Of a DNA stretch of 64,000 nucleotides, positions 1 to 11,469 are shown piece by piece. The notes below the pieces were generated by a model, which was not told the origin of the DNA, searched no databases, and saw nothing but the letters and a program-made list of their open reading frames with translations. Both the position numbers and the translations under genes were made by a program. This DNA comes from Paragonimus westermani (Eukaryota; Platyhelminthes; Trematoda; Plagiorchiida; Troglotrematidae), in assembly GCA_008508345.1 (NCBI GenBank), contig QNGE01000878.1, forward strand, positions 15,388 to 79,387, in the 5' to 3' direction. Every line of letters starts with the position of its first letter. The first letter of the stretch is position 1.

Positions 1-180
1 CCGGGATTTGAACTCCGGCCATTCCAGTAATGAGGCAACCGTGTGTACCACTGCGCCATTGACCTCATATTAGGCACGACCGAATGACCAAATCTGAACG
101 CTCAACCACTCTCGCTTGTGAGCAATGATCAGGTTGCCCGATCGTCTCGAGAGGAGACACAGTAACCCTCCTGTTAACTC
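1..180 (-). repeat. tRNA-derived SINE-like repeat, cut by window edge
   Basis: Read on the minus strand, bases 66 to 1 contain a tRNA-like head: a degenerate A box (TGGCGCAGTGGT) and a B box (GAGTTCAAATCCC). Bases 70-180 are a 5' extension that is repeated, diverged, at 1265-1390. The same head is present on the plus strand at 209-270, so the two copies face each other. The head is not an intact tRNA gene, because no anticodon arm or acceptor stem can be drawn. The family is seen again near 1.2, 3.8, 10.0, 39.3, 40.3-40.7 and 41.6 kb. Confidence 0.7.
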
Positions 181-208
181 CAATCGAAATCCTCTGCACA
201 TGAAGGTC

Positions 209-385
209 AATGGCACGGTTGCCTCATGATTGGAATGGCCGGAGTTCAAATCCCGGTCGTGGCATGGATATCCACTACTGATGAGCTCTAGTGAGAGCTA
301 AACTCGAGTCTAGTGCTTCTTTTAGAAAGAGGATGACTAGAATGTCTATCTGAATGCGAACACTACGATCAAATGTGAGGGATGG
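209..385 (+). repeat. SINE-like repeat, plus-strand partner of the copy at 1-180
   Basis: The stretch carries the B box (GAGTTCAAATCCC at about 240) and a body shared by all copies: a CACTACTGATGAGCTC block, a TTAGAAAGAGG block and a terminal block ending AACTTGAAAA. Its first 50 bases are the reverse complement of bases 1-45, giving a head-to-head inverted pair. Confidence 0.7.
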
Positions 386-1169
386 TTAACTTGAAAATGA
401 AACCAAATCCCCGACTACTCCTCATCAGTAACTTGTGTTTTATTCTCTTTACGCAACATGGCTCTAATCTTTATTACCTAACTGCATCAGAAAGTCAGTT
501 TTATAAGGCTACATACATCTGTTGGAAGTGTGTTCTTGTATCTGTCTTTTGGAGAAAAACTACACGACAAAATGGAACACCCGTGGTTTCTCCTGATTTA
601 TTCCGAGAACTTACGGTATGGCAGGTCGGAAATGAGCAAATTTTACAGCTCGTCAATTTTGCTATACGTGACCTTAACGAAAGCGTTCATCTTGTGTGTT
701 TGCCAATAAATACTATTTCTGATTTCGTGTTCATTTTGAACCATTTGATTTACTGCTATCGCATCTGTCAGCCTCATACTTCAATAATGTGCGGTGAACT
801 AAAGGGTTTCATCATGTTTTAACCGTTTTCTTGACACGTTACTTCCGGTTAGTATGGATCTCGATGCACGAATGCGCATGCGCGATGTCATAAGGACAGT
901 CGCCACGCGAACTCAATCATATGCACGCACCCCGGTTGAACAAGGAGCAACTTCTGTTTAAGTGACGCCCTATGAGAAGAGATGCAAACGGAACTCACCT
1001 AAAAGCAATGTAGTGATCTGCTAAGGTCAACGATGTAATTATATGGTCTGCAGATACTTGAATCTGAATTGAATGTCACTTACCTTTGATGGAAGCTTTT
1101 GTGTTCAAATAAGATTTCAGCCAGTCCCATTGTAGACTGTAGTATTAAACAGAACTGTTGCTCTTAAGG
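386..1169. other. No recognisable feature
   Basis: A 146-codon open frame lies at 382-822. It has no recognisable domain, no splice context that I trust and an ordinary composition. I see nothing else here. Confidence 0.5.
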
Positions 1170-1390
1170 CACGCCAATGGTGCATACACTTGTCGCGGCT
1201 GGGATTTGACAGCTGGTCAACCACGCCTTAAGGCATTCTTGTCGGTCAATGTGCCACTGACCATGCATTAGGCACGATCGGATAGTCATTTGCAAGCGAT
1301 CAACCACACTGGCTTGTCCTTTATGCTCAGATTATCTTCAGCAACTGTCTTGTTAAATTCAGTCGATATCCCCATGATTAAGACCTGTTG
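1170..1390 (-). repeat. SINE-like repeat, diverged copy
   Basis: On the minus strand this copy keeps the B-box region (GTCAAATCCCAGCCGCGAC) and the 5' extension seen at 70-180, including the shared ATTAGGCACGA block at about 1268. It is more diverged than the copies at 1-385. Confidence 0.55.
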
Positions 1391-2739
1391 GTTAAGTTAG
1401 CTCATCTTTCACGCGCAAATCTTGTTTATTGCTTAAGCCATAATCAGCTGCTGGTGAATCAACGGTCATGTGAGATGGACTAGACGTCTCCATGTCACTG
1501 AAATAAAGGATAATTGAGCCATCGTTCGTTACCTCAAATGTTACAAACCCAGTCCAAAAGAGATTTTGCAGTGTCAACTACGGGTATAACAGTGACAGTG
1601 AAAATAGGCAAGGTGGGGAGAGCATGTTGTGTTTCGATACGATCATTGAGGGAGTCGCTGTAGTAGTTTACAATAAGCGATAACAATCACAAGTGTATTC
1701 AGTTTAAGCTCAGGGGTATTTTCTGCTCATTAACAATAATACCGTGGGTGAATCGAAAAATTTCAATATAGTCAGAACCGTGTACAGCATAGTTATGTAT
1801 ACGGTTAAACAGCATTAACACCAGGTCCAGTTGTCGGTTACACTCGCTTCACTCGTCGCAATTGGAGCAAAAGCCCCGGTCGTTACAGTAATGACGTTAT
1901 CTTTTTGTCAGACACTGAATAGTTCTTATTCGCACCGGGCAATTACTCATCTACTGATACTTTTTCACTAACTTCTTACCTTGCTCACACTCGAAACCGA
2001 AATATTCGCTACCACACTGCATATCTTTGGTGTCCGGTGAAATAAATAGTTCAGTCCACACATCCGTGATACACACAGCCACCAGCGAAATGGAATATTG
2101 CACATACGAATATCGAGGTTGTTCAGTGCAATTCCAACCGTTACCACGATTCTAGGTTATTTTTGAAGTCACATTGCTTGAATAGACTAGATTTTCCCTC
2201 GTTCACATGTGAGCTGTAATCCTGTACTGCATCAAAAACTTCTGGTAAGAAAGTGGACGCACTCAATAGGTGCTAAAGAAATTTTCAAGGTACGTACAAA
2301 ATTCTTGACTGCTCGTTTTGATTGAGGAAGTTTGTGTACAGTCAGTAGATGCTAACAACCCAGGTCCCTTAAGTAATCTTCCACCTTTTGTGTGGTAAAA
2401 TCATTGCATTGGTCAGCGACCAGCACGCAAGTAACTCCTCGGCTACATCTTGCGGTAGGTGGTACTCATGAAACCACGAAGCACACCACGGCCTGAACAC
2501 CGTTGCTTGGACCGACCATACCTGATCGGAATGGCGCCATTAAGCAACCAAAGGTCTGGTTGAATACGGTTGAACCAAAACGGCGTATGAAACGATACTG
2601 AATATTACCGCTTTTTTATTGACAATGGAAAGCGTTGCTCAATAGGAATGCGTTATATGGATGCATCTTTGACCTTGATTGACTTCTGGATATTGACCTT
2701 GATGTTGCCTCGATTACTCTGTTACTTCACTCTCTACGT
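1391..2739. other. No recognisable feature
   Basis: No domain-bearing frame, RNA gene or clear repeat was seen. A stretch around 2500-2570 vaguely resembles the SINE-like head but is too diverged to call. Confidence 0.45.
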
Positions 2740-3235
2740 GGTGGTTTATCACGTAAAAGTCTCTCAAAAGGCAGAAGACTGAAGTTCAATTTTAAGGTGA
2801 AAGCGAATTCTGGATTGCGTGATGTAAGCACCATGTCCAAAATTGATAGATTATTTGATGAGATCACAAATCGTATAGCTAAGTTTCGGATGGTACTTGG
2901 TGCCTTATACCGCCTTCGGTGCTTACATGATCTCGATCTTTCTGTGAAAGACCGAGTGTGGAATACCATCGCAAAAGCAGTTCTATTGTACAGTAGCCGC
3001 ACCTGATCCATCCGCGCGGAGGATGAACCGTCGGTGCCTCCGAAGAATTAGGGGCGTGTTGTGGGAATAATGCATCAGCATTGACAAAGTTTGCGTGTAC
3101 TTCTTGTAGATAGATAGACAGACACCGTTCATCGCCAGTCACACTGATCTTGTCTCACGGGCTTCGTTGGTTTGGTCATATCTTACTAATGCCAACTCAC
3201 AGCTTGCCACACTTGCCTTTGCGTGTGGTGAGTTG
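2740..3235 (+). pseudogene. LINE reverse-transcriptase C-terminal fragment
   Basis: The plus-strand frame at 2797-3006 reads through the region downstream of the RT core of flatworm APE-type LINEs. It has a DEITNRI-x-KFRMVLGALYRL segment (canonical form: DEI..RI..AR.AF..L..LW) and then LSVKDRVWNTIAKAVLLYSS (canonical: LS.KGRVY...VRSVLLYG.ETW). Reading on with stops and frame changes gives remnants of the following cysteine/histidine region to about 3235. The catalytic YADD core is absent, so this is a dead fragment from the 3' end of an element. Exact clade (RTE-like or related) cannot be set by eye. Confidence 0.7.
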
Positions 3236-3638
3236 GGGTGGTAGCGGCAGTCTAGTGGTCAGCGCATGACGGTTCTGTGGTGTGAATTGACTTACACTGA
3301 AGCTAGCTTCAGTAGGGCGTTCCCGGCTTTCGAGTTGGAGTCCAAATTACCTTGAACACCTTTGGTTGAGGAAGCTACCTGATATGTCAAAGACTAGGAA
3401 TCAGTAACACTCGTGTTGCGAATCTGTGTGTATCAGTATGGTTTATTCTCCCCCTTCCTACTTTCCACAACGTATTGTACACTATGGCACGTTCACTGCC
3501 TCACGTGGTTGTCTGGTGTTACATATGTGTGTATAGATATCTCTGCGCAATGCTTTCCCAATGATCTTTTTTGCTGTTGACAGGCCTTCTGGAAATGTGA
3601 ATAACACGAGAGTAAGGTCATTGGGAGTGTCAAACAGA
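3236..3638. other. Degenerate tRNA-like head only
   Basis: A TCTAGTGGTCAGCGC block at about 3250 resembles a pol III A box of a tRNA-derived repeat, but no matching B box follows at the right distance. Nothing else was seen. Confidence 0.3.
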
Positions 3639-4048
3639 GGTAGTAATTACCGATGAGTAGCCGGGGATTTATTTTACTTTCCAGTTGAACATCACTCACA
3701 TTTGATCACAGCCTCCGCATTCAGATAGACTTTCACGCCAGCCTCTTTCGAAAAGAAGCGCTAGACTCGAGTTTCGCTCTCATTTGAGCTCGTCAGTAGT
3801 GCATATCCTTACCACGGCCGGGATGTGAACTCCGACCACGGTTTCACGAGGCAACCGTATTGACCACTGAAAGCGTGGTTGGGGTTCAAATCCCGGTCGT
3901 GGTAAGGATATGCACTACTGATGAGCTCTAATGAGAGCGAAACTCGGATCTAGTGCTTCTTTTCGAAAGAGGCTGGCTGCAAACTCTATCTGAATGCGGA
4001 GGCTGCGATCACATGTGAGTGATGTTCAACTTGAAAGTGGTAGTAATT
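3639..4048. repeat. SINE-like fold-back element with flanking 10-bp direct repeats
   Basis: Two SINE-like copies lie head to head as a long imperfect palindrome. The left arm (about 3676-3835, minus) and right arm (about 3885-4036, plus) are each about 150 bases. They match over the AAGTTGAACATCACTCACA end block, the CTTTCGAAAAGAAG block, the GAGCTCATCAGTAGTGCATA block and the B box. Short unique sequence separates them. The same 10 bases, GGTAGTAATT, occur at 3639-3648 and 4039-4048, as expected of a target-site duplication for one insertion of the whole palindrome. About 27 unexplained bases lie between the left direct repeat and the left arm. Confidence 0.75.
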
Positions 4049-4391
4049 GTCCAGCAGTAGAGAAGTCTCACTGAAATACGTTTATCCCGTGCTGAAACAT
4101 TGAAACGGAAATATTCTTCAATACCTTATTTAAGTCAGATCCTGGGGTTCACAGTTTCGGGAAGAAATGCTCACCAGGTTCGTCTGATGCGGTTCAATCG
4201 CTACAGAATTGTAGATAATGTTTGTTGAAAAGTGCTCACCATCCAGCTGAATTCACATCACTCCGCGCCTGTTTACTACGTTTCAGTGGGCACCTGTACC
4301 ACTTTTATAATTGCACGTGAACATTTCTCACCGTGAGTAACGATCGTTTTGATATCCTTGCACCCGATAAACCATTCTCTTTTTATTGCAG
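4049..4391. other. Upstream flank / putative intron of the 4.4-kb exon
   Basis: No coding signal. The 3' end (about 4370-4391) is a pyrimidine-rich run ending TTTTATTGCAG, a good plus-strand splice acceptor for the exon that follows. Confidence 0.4.
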
Positions 4392-4705
4392 CTCTGTTGA
4401 GGTTTGACCTATCTAGTGATTTGATCACCCGGCTACTTCGATCGACTGAGAAACAAAAACAAAACAAACAGAGAACAAAGCTTCTCCGGATGTTGTGCCG
4501 TCAGCCGAACGATGCAGAGGCTGTTTTGAACACCGTGTTAGATTGCATCGATGAAACGCTTCTCACACACCAACGGTCACGATCGTGTACACGCCCAATG
4601 GCGTCCATCGTATCTCGAACGCATCGACGTGATCCTAACCAGTTAAAGCGGACGGAAAATATGCGCAAACTGTTTTCAAATACTAAGGACATGATTGATG
4701 ATATC
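4392..4705 (+). CDS. Candidate internal coding exon, unknown protein
   Basis: The 314-base open stretch is bounded by a strong acceptor (pyrimidine tract then TTGCAG) and a consensus donor (ATC then GTGAGT). The acceptor falls inside a codon, leaving two bases followed by 104 whole codons. The product is hydrophilic, basic and helix-prone, with leucine-rich N-terminal segments (LITRLLRSTEKQKQNKQ, then TKLLRMLC) and a C-terminal KDMIDDI. I do not recognise the family. It is not a retroelement protein that I know. The opposite-strand frame at 4501-4716 is treated as a shadow. If real, this belongs to a plus-strand host gene whose other exons are outside the window or were not seen. Confidence 0.45.
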
Positions 4706-7620
4706 GTGAGTATCAAAGTAGAGCCTCCATAATATACTTCTTGCAGTCCATTCGTATCGTCCGGTGTTGTATTACCGTCAAAGTGAACTTAATCAAATTG
4801 GTCATTTCATATCTTATCTGTCGTTTATAAACGCAAAATTTACTTGTAATCAGAAGGAATTTACGCCGTCAAAAATACGTACATTACACACAATCAGTAG
4901 GGTACCAAATATAGATGAATAATGAAACTGGACAAAATTTTTGGACTTATCAAAATCCCGAGATTACAGTGAAAAGAATTTGGATTGTGAATCATTGACT
5001 GAACCATTGAAAGCTTGCGGAGTATGGCGGGCGGATGGGTTGATATGAGAGTAGTTCCTGACTTGTAATTCGTTTGCTATATGAAGCTGTACAAGTCTTG
5101 AACTTGAACATCCTCACCGTGGGACCGTGTGTTGTTTAGTTCGTGTAGCAGCTTCACGCCAAAATGTGTTGCTTAGCGTGTTGCCTAGTACTGAATAATC
5201 ATTCTTATTGGTATGTCGCATAAAAGTGTGAGACAAAATGCGAGTGGTTGTTGTGGCATTGTTCGTGGCCCTTAGTCCTCCCAAACAATGAATAGGGTAA
5301 TTTGTTGTTGTAATCATCATTAGCAGAGTTGGAACCGTTGGCTGTGCCGGACCTTCTGTCAGCCACTGTGTCAAGCATCGGTCGAATTCATATGGCTGCT
5401 TTTATAATTCACACAACCCTTTAAAATGTAGGGCAGATGGTTATGAACATCGGGACACGTTGCGTACTGGATACGATATGTTGAGAAAGTAAGTGACCTG
5501 AATGGGCACATGACAAGTTCAACAAGGTAATTAAAGTCCATACACAGTCAGGTGCATTGGGATTGTGGCGATAGACTTATAATGGTTTGGCTAACTGAAC
5601 AGCGACCCGTCAATTTCGGATGAGGTCATTCGGACCCCTATATCTTCACTTTTTAAAATGAGGCATTACCCTTCTTCGTGCGTGATCCTCCTAAGCCGGT
5701 GGGTTAATCAGCTCATTGACAAAGATCGCGCTATCACGGTTCCGTAGTGGAATTCGCGATTCATTTGACTCGCTTGTTTAATTAGCCAGGAAACTATACT
5801 TAAGCTCGTTCTAATCATAGGATTCATAGGGAATTTACCGGTCAGCTTAAACTGGGAATGCGTTTTGCACGTCTGGACCCAACTGGCAAGCCGGTCGAAT
5901 TCAGCCAATATCTGAAGTACGGAAGCTGAGATCTGGTACATCCACTAATAATTTCATGGACCGAAAAACCAAGTTTCTATGTTCAATTATTTCCGATTAC
6001 AATGTCTCTTATGAAATCCTTGCTTTTACGGAATGCGTTTTGATTTCCTCGTTTCCCACAAAATAAAATGCTTGGCGTACTCTAGGATTGTTTCTCTACT
6101 GAAGCCCCTTGCGCTGTAATTCATTGGTCGCAATCAAGTTAACCGTTCAGCAAGAGGGCTACTGCTTGGTAATTACGAAGAACCACAAACATCATTACAT
6201 TGTACACAACAGTCTGTTCAGTTGTTTGAGGTGTTCTTCGCAGCCTCAGAGTGCGAAGTGTTATTGCCAACCCCCACAGTAACGCTGTTCTTTGAGCTAT
6301 TGTCTGGCTCATGATTGCCATAACCGGTATTTGAGTAAAGACAGTCATTGGAGTGAAGTTAGGGCTGGTACTTCCAAGGCTAAGTAGCCTTGCTGCATCC
6401 TTGACATCAAAACCCAGGAGCCGCATTTGTATGACCGCAGTTCGAATCTCTCTGCTGTATATTTACGGAGCTTGGCTCCTAGAAGTTTAAGCTAACAAAG
6501 GAGAACAAAGTGCGCATCAGCCAAAAGTTTCTGATAATTTCTTGCATTTGTGGAAGTTCGGAATGAAAAGTATTTCATACACGGCTCGGTATTGATCAAA
6601 CTTTATGCAGTCGTTTCATTCCCTCCATATGCATGAAGACCAGGGGGACATTACCCCCTCTTCTATATCGATCGAGTTGACCATTCGCTTGTGGTTGAAT
6701 GAACTTCTACTGTTCACACAAGGCCAGTTTACATAATCCGATGATGATGACCTCCACAGGAGCCCATGTTCGCAGATGAATCAATTTTGTTCAGTTCAGC
6801 TAAATCCTGTGGGCAATTCTCGCTGTCGGCCGAATATGGCGCTGTTGAATTACTTCCATTTGTCCTGGTTCAGCCTGATTGACTCTTCCCCCATCAAGGC
6901 GTCTCACAGATATACGTGGGAAAGTCCGCTTGGTGAACACTGGTTCACGAGTTATGGCTTGTAATCCTAATAGCGGCCAGATAAATTTGCCGTTCGACAT
7001 CTAACATACATGGTCTCAAGTGTTGAGAATAATTTCATTTCCACGCGACTAAAAACTACCGGGTAACAAACTGAATACGTTGCTTAACACTTTTCATTAA
7101 GTAAGCACTTGATGTGACCAGGTCATATTCTGTTCTTTGGCTACCCCGTAATCCCGTTAAACCAGGAGGAGGAGGTGACAGTCCAAAACTGCTCTGCGTT
7201 TAGTGAGTCGTTCGTTCTTTTTTCCCAGCGAACTACACGATTTGTTCGACCCAGCCCTTATCTGGAAAGTAACCAGTAGGCATTGTGCAATATAAATCGA
7301 GACACTTAAGATAAAGTTAATCACCCGCGCAACTGAGTCGGCTGTATGGCATCAACCCTCAGATCAGCTTAATTCGGCCTTTCACTGCGATCTGTGTGAT
7401 TTCTTTGATTCGGTCGCACTTCCTTCGTCAACGAACTTTGGCTACTGGCGAGAATTGCGGCCACTTTGTGTAATCTGACCTCGTTCGGCAGAAAGCGTTC
7501 ATGCAATGTCTCCAGTTGTTTCTGTTCACCGAAGTGGACATAATGGCACGGCTGTCGGAGTCAAAAGCGACTATTACTATTGTACAGTATAGTTCACAAA
7601 TGATATGACTGAGATTAAAG
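4706..7620. other. No recognisable feature
   Basis: About 2.9 kb without a domain-bearing frame, RNA gene or repeat that I can support. Several frames of 60-95 codons occur on both strands, none with flanking splice signals plus a recognisable sequence. Confidence 0.45.
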
Positions 7621-7836
7621 CTACTAAGAGCCCGTTGTAATACTCTACGTTTACACCACCTCGGGTGGCCTTCCTTAGGAGTGTTGTAACCTGAGGAAGG
7701 CCACCCGAGGTGGTTGAAACGTAGAGTATTACAACTTGCTCTTAACGTCGTGTTGTTCTCAATCTGTTTATCAATAACATGTTCAAACTCATTCGTACTA
7801 AATTTGGTGCGGATATGTTACTACTAAGAGCCCGTT
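7621..7836. mobile_element. Short fold-back PLE derivative with a 16-bp target-site duplication
   Basis: The identical 16 bases CTACTAAGAGCCCGTT occur at 7621-7636 and 7821-7836 and bracket 184 bases. The inside begins with one arm of an inverted repeat (about 7633-7680), followed by its reverse complement (about 7691-7746) and then a tail ending in a block (CTAAATTTGGTGCGGATAT) that also terminates, in the other orientation, the related units at 14.88 and 21.23 kb. No coding capacity. The same hairpin lies just 3' of PLE coding remnants on the minus strand at 21.2-21.5 and 43.6-43.75 kb, so this is read as a non-autonomous unit derived from a PLE terminal repeat. Confidence 0.8.
7684..7756 (+). 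ncRNA. Hammerhead-ribozyme-like motif in the PLE-derived repeat
   Basis: The order of core elements fits a hammerhead: CTGAGGA at 7691-7697 (CUGANGA), a 6-7 bp hairpin with a CGA loop, GAAA at 7716-7719, then ACGT at 7719-7722 matched by ACGT at 7745-7748 as stem III, with C7749 at the cleavage-site position. Stem I is weak in this copy. Hammerheads in PLE terminal repeats are established knowledge for animals. That this copy cleaves is inference. Confidence 0.55.
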
Positions 7837-9939
7837 TTAGTCGTGTGGGGGCACGCACACCGTTAGCTGCTATTGCGTGCTGTTGTTTCAGATAGGGTTA
7901 CCGACCGGTTGAAGAGCACGAGGTTAGAAACCTCGGAGGTTGCACCCACCGGTTTTACTTAAGGAAACGGTCTATGTTCGATGATTTCTCACCGTGTCGT
8001 TGCGTGCCAGCCTCACGATTTTATTCGATCGTTAGTGTTTAAAGTTCTCAATTGGTATAAGTTTCGCAATCCGAGTAAAGTATAATGCACACGGAAGTAA
8101 CGTGCAGATGGTCGATTAGAGAACGAAACTGTCCACACGATGTTCAAATACAGTGACAAATAGAAAAATCTGCCATATGTACCGATGAGTACAGATTGCC
8201 TGGTGAACGACACGGTTGAACACGACTGAGGGTTCAAGGCATTATTTCATCGGTCTTTGATCGCAGGTTTCGTCTCCTCGCCCTATTACATTTGATCATA
8301 ATTTATATTCCTAGTATTTTGCCCACTTTGATATCGTAGTGACCATACATAGTTCCATGAATCTCAGACTGTTTCTTGCTAAATGACTTGTTTCTCCTGC
8401 TAACATGCAGGAAACAATTCTGATTCCAGTAGCGCCGTTGTTTCAAGATGTACATTAAGAAAATTATAAACACTTCTCTTAGACAGATATTTTACCTCGC
8501 ACAGGCGACCACTAGGCTACACTACTCGAATGGTTACTTTTTTGACAGTGGTTCTACAAATGCATTCAAGAAAATCCCGAATCTCTTAATTTGTATGATT
8601 ATCTACAACCTGTTGTCGCTGATTGAGGCTCCTCTGAATTTCTATCTCAAGGCCAGTGAAACGTTACACAATCTTGGCGATGTCGTAGCCACACGACGGA
8701 ACAAAGGTGATACAATGTTCTCAGGCAGTATAGAATATTTAGGTCAGTTGTCACAAACCCTATGTCAAATTTAATCGCATGAAAAACAGACAGGATTTGA
8801 CGCCTGTGGTCGTGGACCACTTTACCAGTGCCCTAAAAAGTCCCACTGAATATGCCCTCAGACTTGATTGACATTTCCACCGTACTTCACTTGATTAATT
8901 TGTGGTCCATTATCGTTTTTTTGCTTTTTTGGTTAGTGGAAGTACCGATAAGTGAGGATACTACTTCCATCGCCCCGAGAATAACACGGCGTTGAGTGTG
9001 TGCATTCACGACAAATCACATGGTTACTTCACTCAATATTGTCCACCACAAAACGCAGGTAATAATCGCGTATTCTACAGCCTCTCTGAGTGTGTGCATG
9101 ACGTGGTGTTGACATCTTTTTAAACAATTCTATCGACCATCGGTAACTCGTTACATCTTTCCCCCCCTATTCATACAGCACAGACAGCAATCTACCGTAA
9201 CCAATCGGAGCTCCAACATCGAGGTCACTCTGCATGAAGAATCCGATGCTTTATATTTATGGAGTCAAACTCTGCCAACGGAAGTTTGAAGATGACTGGT
9301 ACACGTTCTGGTTCTCCAATCATCCCCAATTTAATCATTTCCCTCCACATTATGGACCCCTCCATATTTAAAATGTTTAGCTTTTCTGTTATGTCCAGAA
9401 TTCTGACCTTTGTGTTAAATTAAAACTGAGGTCTCATTTTTTCAAAGTAACACTAGGCGTTTAATGCCATGCATCTATATTCGTCGTATGTGGACTGCAT
9501 ACTGCTGACTAGAACCGAATCGATGTAATCAAGCGACAGAACATGAGATCACATGAACAGTAGTCAGTGTCACTGTCACTCTAGTACCTCGAGGTTCTCA
9601 CTCTAACGAACTTTACACTCATGCGGATTTTTGTCTCGGTGTAAAACGACTGCTTGTTTGATATAAGATGAGGCAGCTCATGAGCCGTAACTAGCATTAT
9701 AAAAGTATTCATGAATACTGGTTTATCAGCTGACTGATTTAACAAATGAGAGGTTGTTTTACGCAGCATTGACAAGTAACCGTATCTATTCGCTAGAGGT
9801 AAATTGAACACTGCTGTCAATTGGTAGTCCACTGCCACTCATTGTGTCCTCCCCGTCGATGGCGATCCGGCAACCAGAGCATTACGTACAGGCGGGTACG
9901 GCTAACAGTCCAGAGGTAATTATTCGCTCCTGTCCAACG
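7837..9939. other. No recognisable feature
   Basis: Frames at 8013-8237 (minus) and 8448-8774 (plus) lack recognisable domains and clear splice borders. No repeat shared with the rest of the window was noticed. Confidence 0.4.
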
Positions 9940-10110
9940 TAAAGGTGATGGCTGCATCGGATAACAAGGATGTCATATACCAAAATGGAACAGAATTCAA
10001 ATCCCGTTTGTGACAGCGACATGCATTATTAATGTGCTCTGGCAAAATCGAAACGAGAGTTTAGTGTCTCTCAAAAGGGGTTGTCTGGAGATTTCTATGT
10101 ATTACGGACA
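9940..10110 (+). repeat. SINE-like repeat, diverged copy
   Basis: This copy contains the B-box block (GAATTCAAATCCCG at about 9991), then the body in the family order: a GACATGCATTATTAATGTGCTC block, a GAAACGAGAGTTTAGTG block and a CAAAAGGGG block. It is well diverged from the copy at 209-385. Confidence 0.55.
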
Positions 10111-11469
10111 AAGTGGTTAGTCCATTTGTGTGCGTCACTAGTATTGAAACCTTGAACTCCAGTTTTGAACTGCCATTTTACTTTACAAATACAAGCAATG
10201 TTCGTACTTTCCAAAAAGTTGATCAGAAAGCCGTTTTTATTAGAAACTCTGAAGTCCACAATCATTTATGCGGTTTATCTCGGAGTCGTCAGTCTACACA
10301 CCGTTGTTCACTTGAATTTGCCTCCAACTAACTGTCGATCCAAGCGGTTCTCATTCAATATCTGTAATGACGTTGAAGCCGAATCTCATGTTCAGGCTGG
10401 AATGAGTCTCAAAGTAAAACAATGTTTGCTCGATTAGTTACTGGCGTACAGTCGCTGGTGTGTTGCCAGACTCAATATATTGGCTGAAGTTTGTCAACAC
10501 GGATCAGAAAAACATTGTACACTGATTATGTCAGTATACTTTCCAATGTAGCTCAATTCGAATACTACCAAGCATACGTCTTAGGAAGACCCCGTCGAAT
10601 TTCTGATGTGCACTAGCCATGGTGGTATCATCATGCCAGTCGATGATTCGGATGTTCAACTTAGTCATCCTTCTCTAAGTGAGATCAGCTGGGTGACGTT
10701 TCGTGTCCAAACAGCACATTGGCAGTGGTGAAAGACCTCTACAGTTATGATCATCTCTCGGTCTTTACACTTGAAGTATCGCACTTCAACACAGGAGGAA
10801 GCACTGCGTCACATAGAGGCCACCTAGTGCGCCTCGGCGGTGGATAAAACCACCATGTAGCAGCTAGTTACACATCACTCTACTCCGTTTTGAGAGAGCC
10901 ACCTGAACTAGAGCCATAATGTGCGTATCAGTTTTGCTTTATCATTTGCCCAGAGGTTGTATACTCGTAAGTGCAAGATAATCAACGGACATTTCAGTAA
11001 ACAGAATGCTATAGGGAATTGTTGAATGAACCGCCCAGTTCGAGCTTGAAGAGAGGACTCAGTGAACACTGGAAGCAAATTACAGCATCTATGAAAACTT
11101 GCAAGGAAGAATTGTGATCCGAAGGAGCTGTGCAATTGCGCTAGAATTCGATTTCCGTAACGCTGATGAACCATATGAACAATCTTCATTAAATTCCGTC
11201 TGGTTTTGAACACGACAACGATTATCGAGAAACTTGAAACAAGCCGATGAAAACCTCACGCAAAGGTCACTTAGTCGGAGAGTCGGAAGAGTAAGAGAAG
11301 GCCATTTGACCCGGGAATATCAAAGAGCCGTTTCCCTGATTCGTGATTGTGTTTATCGTCGAATCGTTATAGGTGAGATGGTTCTTTTTTCACCAGCTAG
11401 TAACACCGACTTGACTGATCGATCGGAAATTTTGAGTAGCGTTTCGGTTGACCTCAACTGGCTCCCATA
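10111..11469. other. No recognisable feature
   Basis: Open frames at 10113-10437, 10908-11213 (minus) and 11234-11470 carry no domain that I recognise. The last might be the far upstream part of the LINE fragment that follows, but I cannot show it. Confidence 0.35.

Noticed and set aside
209..275. Possible tRNA gene with B box GAGTTCAAATCCC
   Set aside because: There is no cloverleaf, and the same head recurs at several loci with a shared non-tRNA body. SINE-like.
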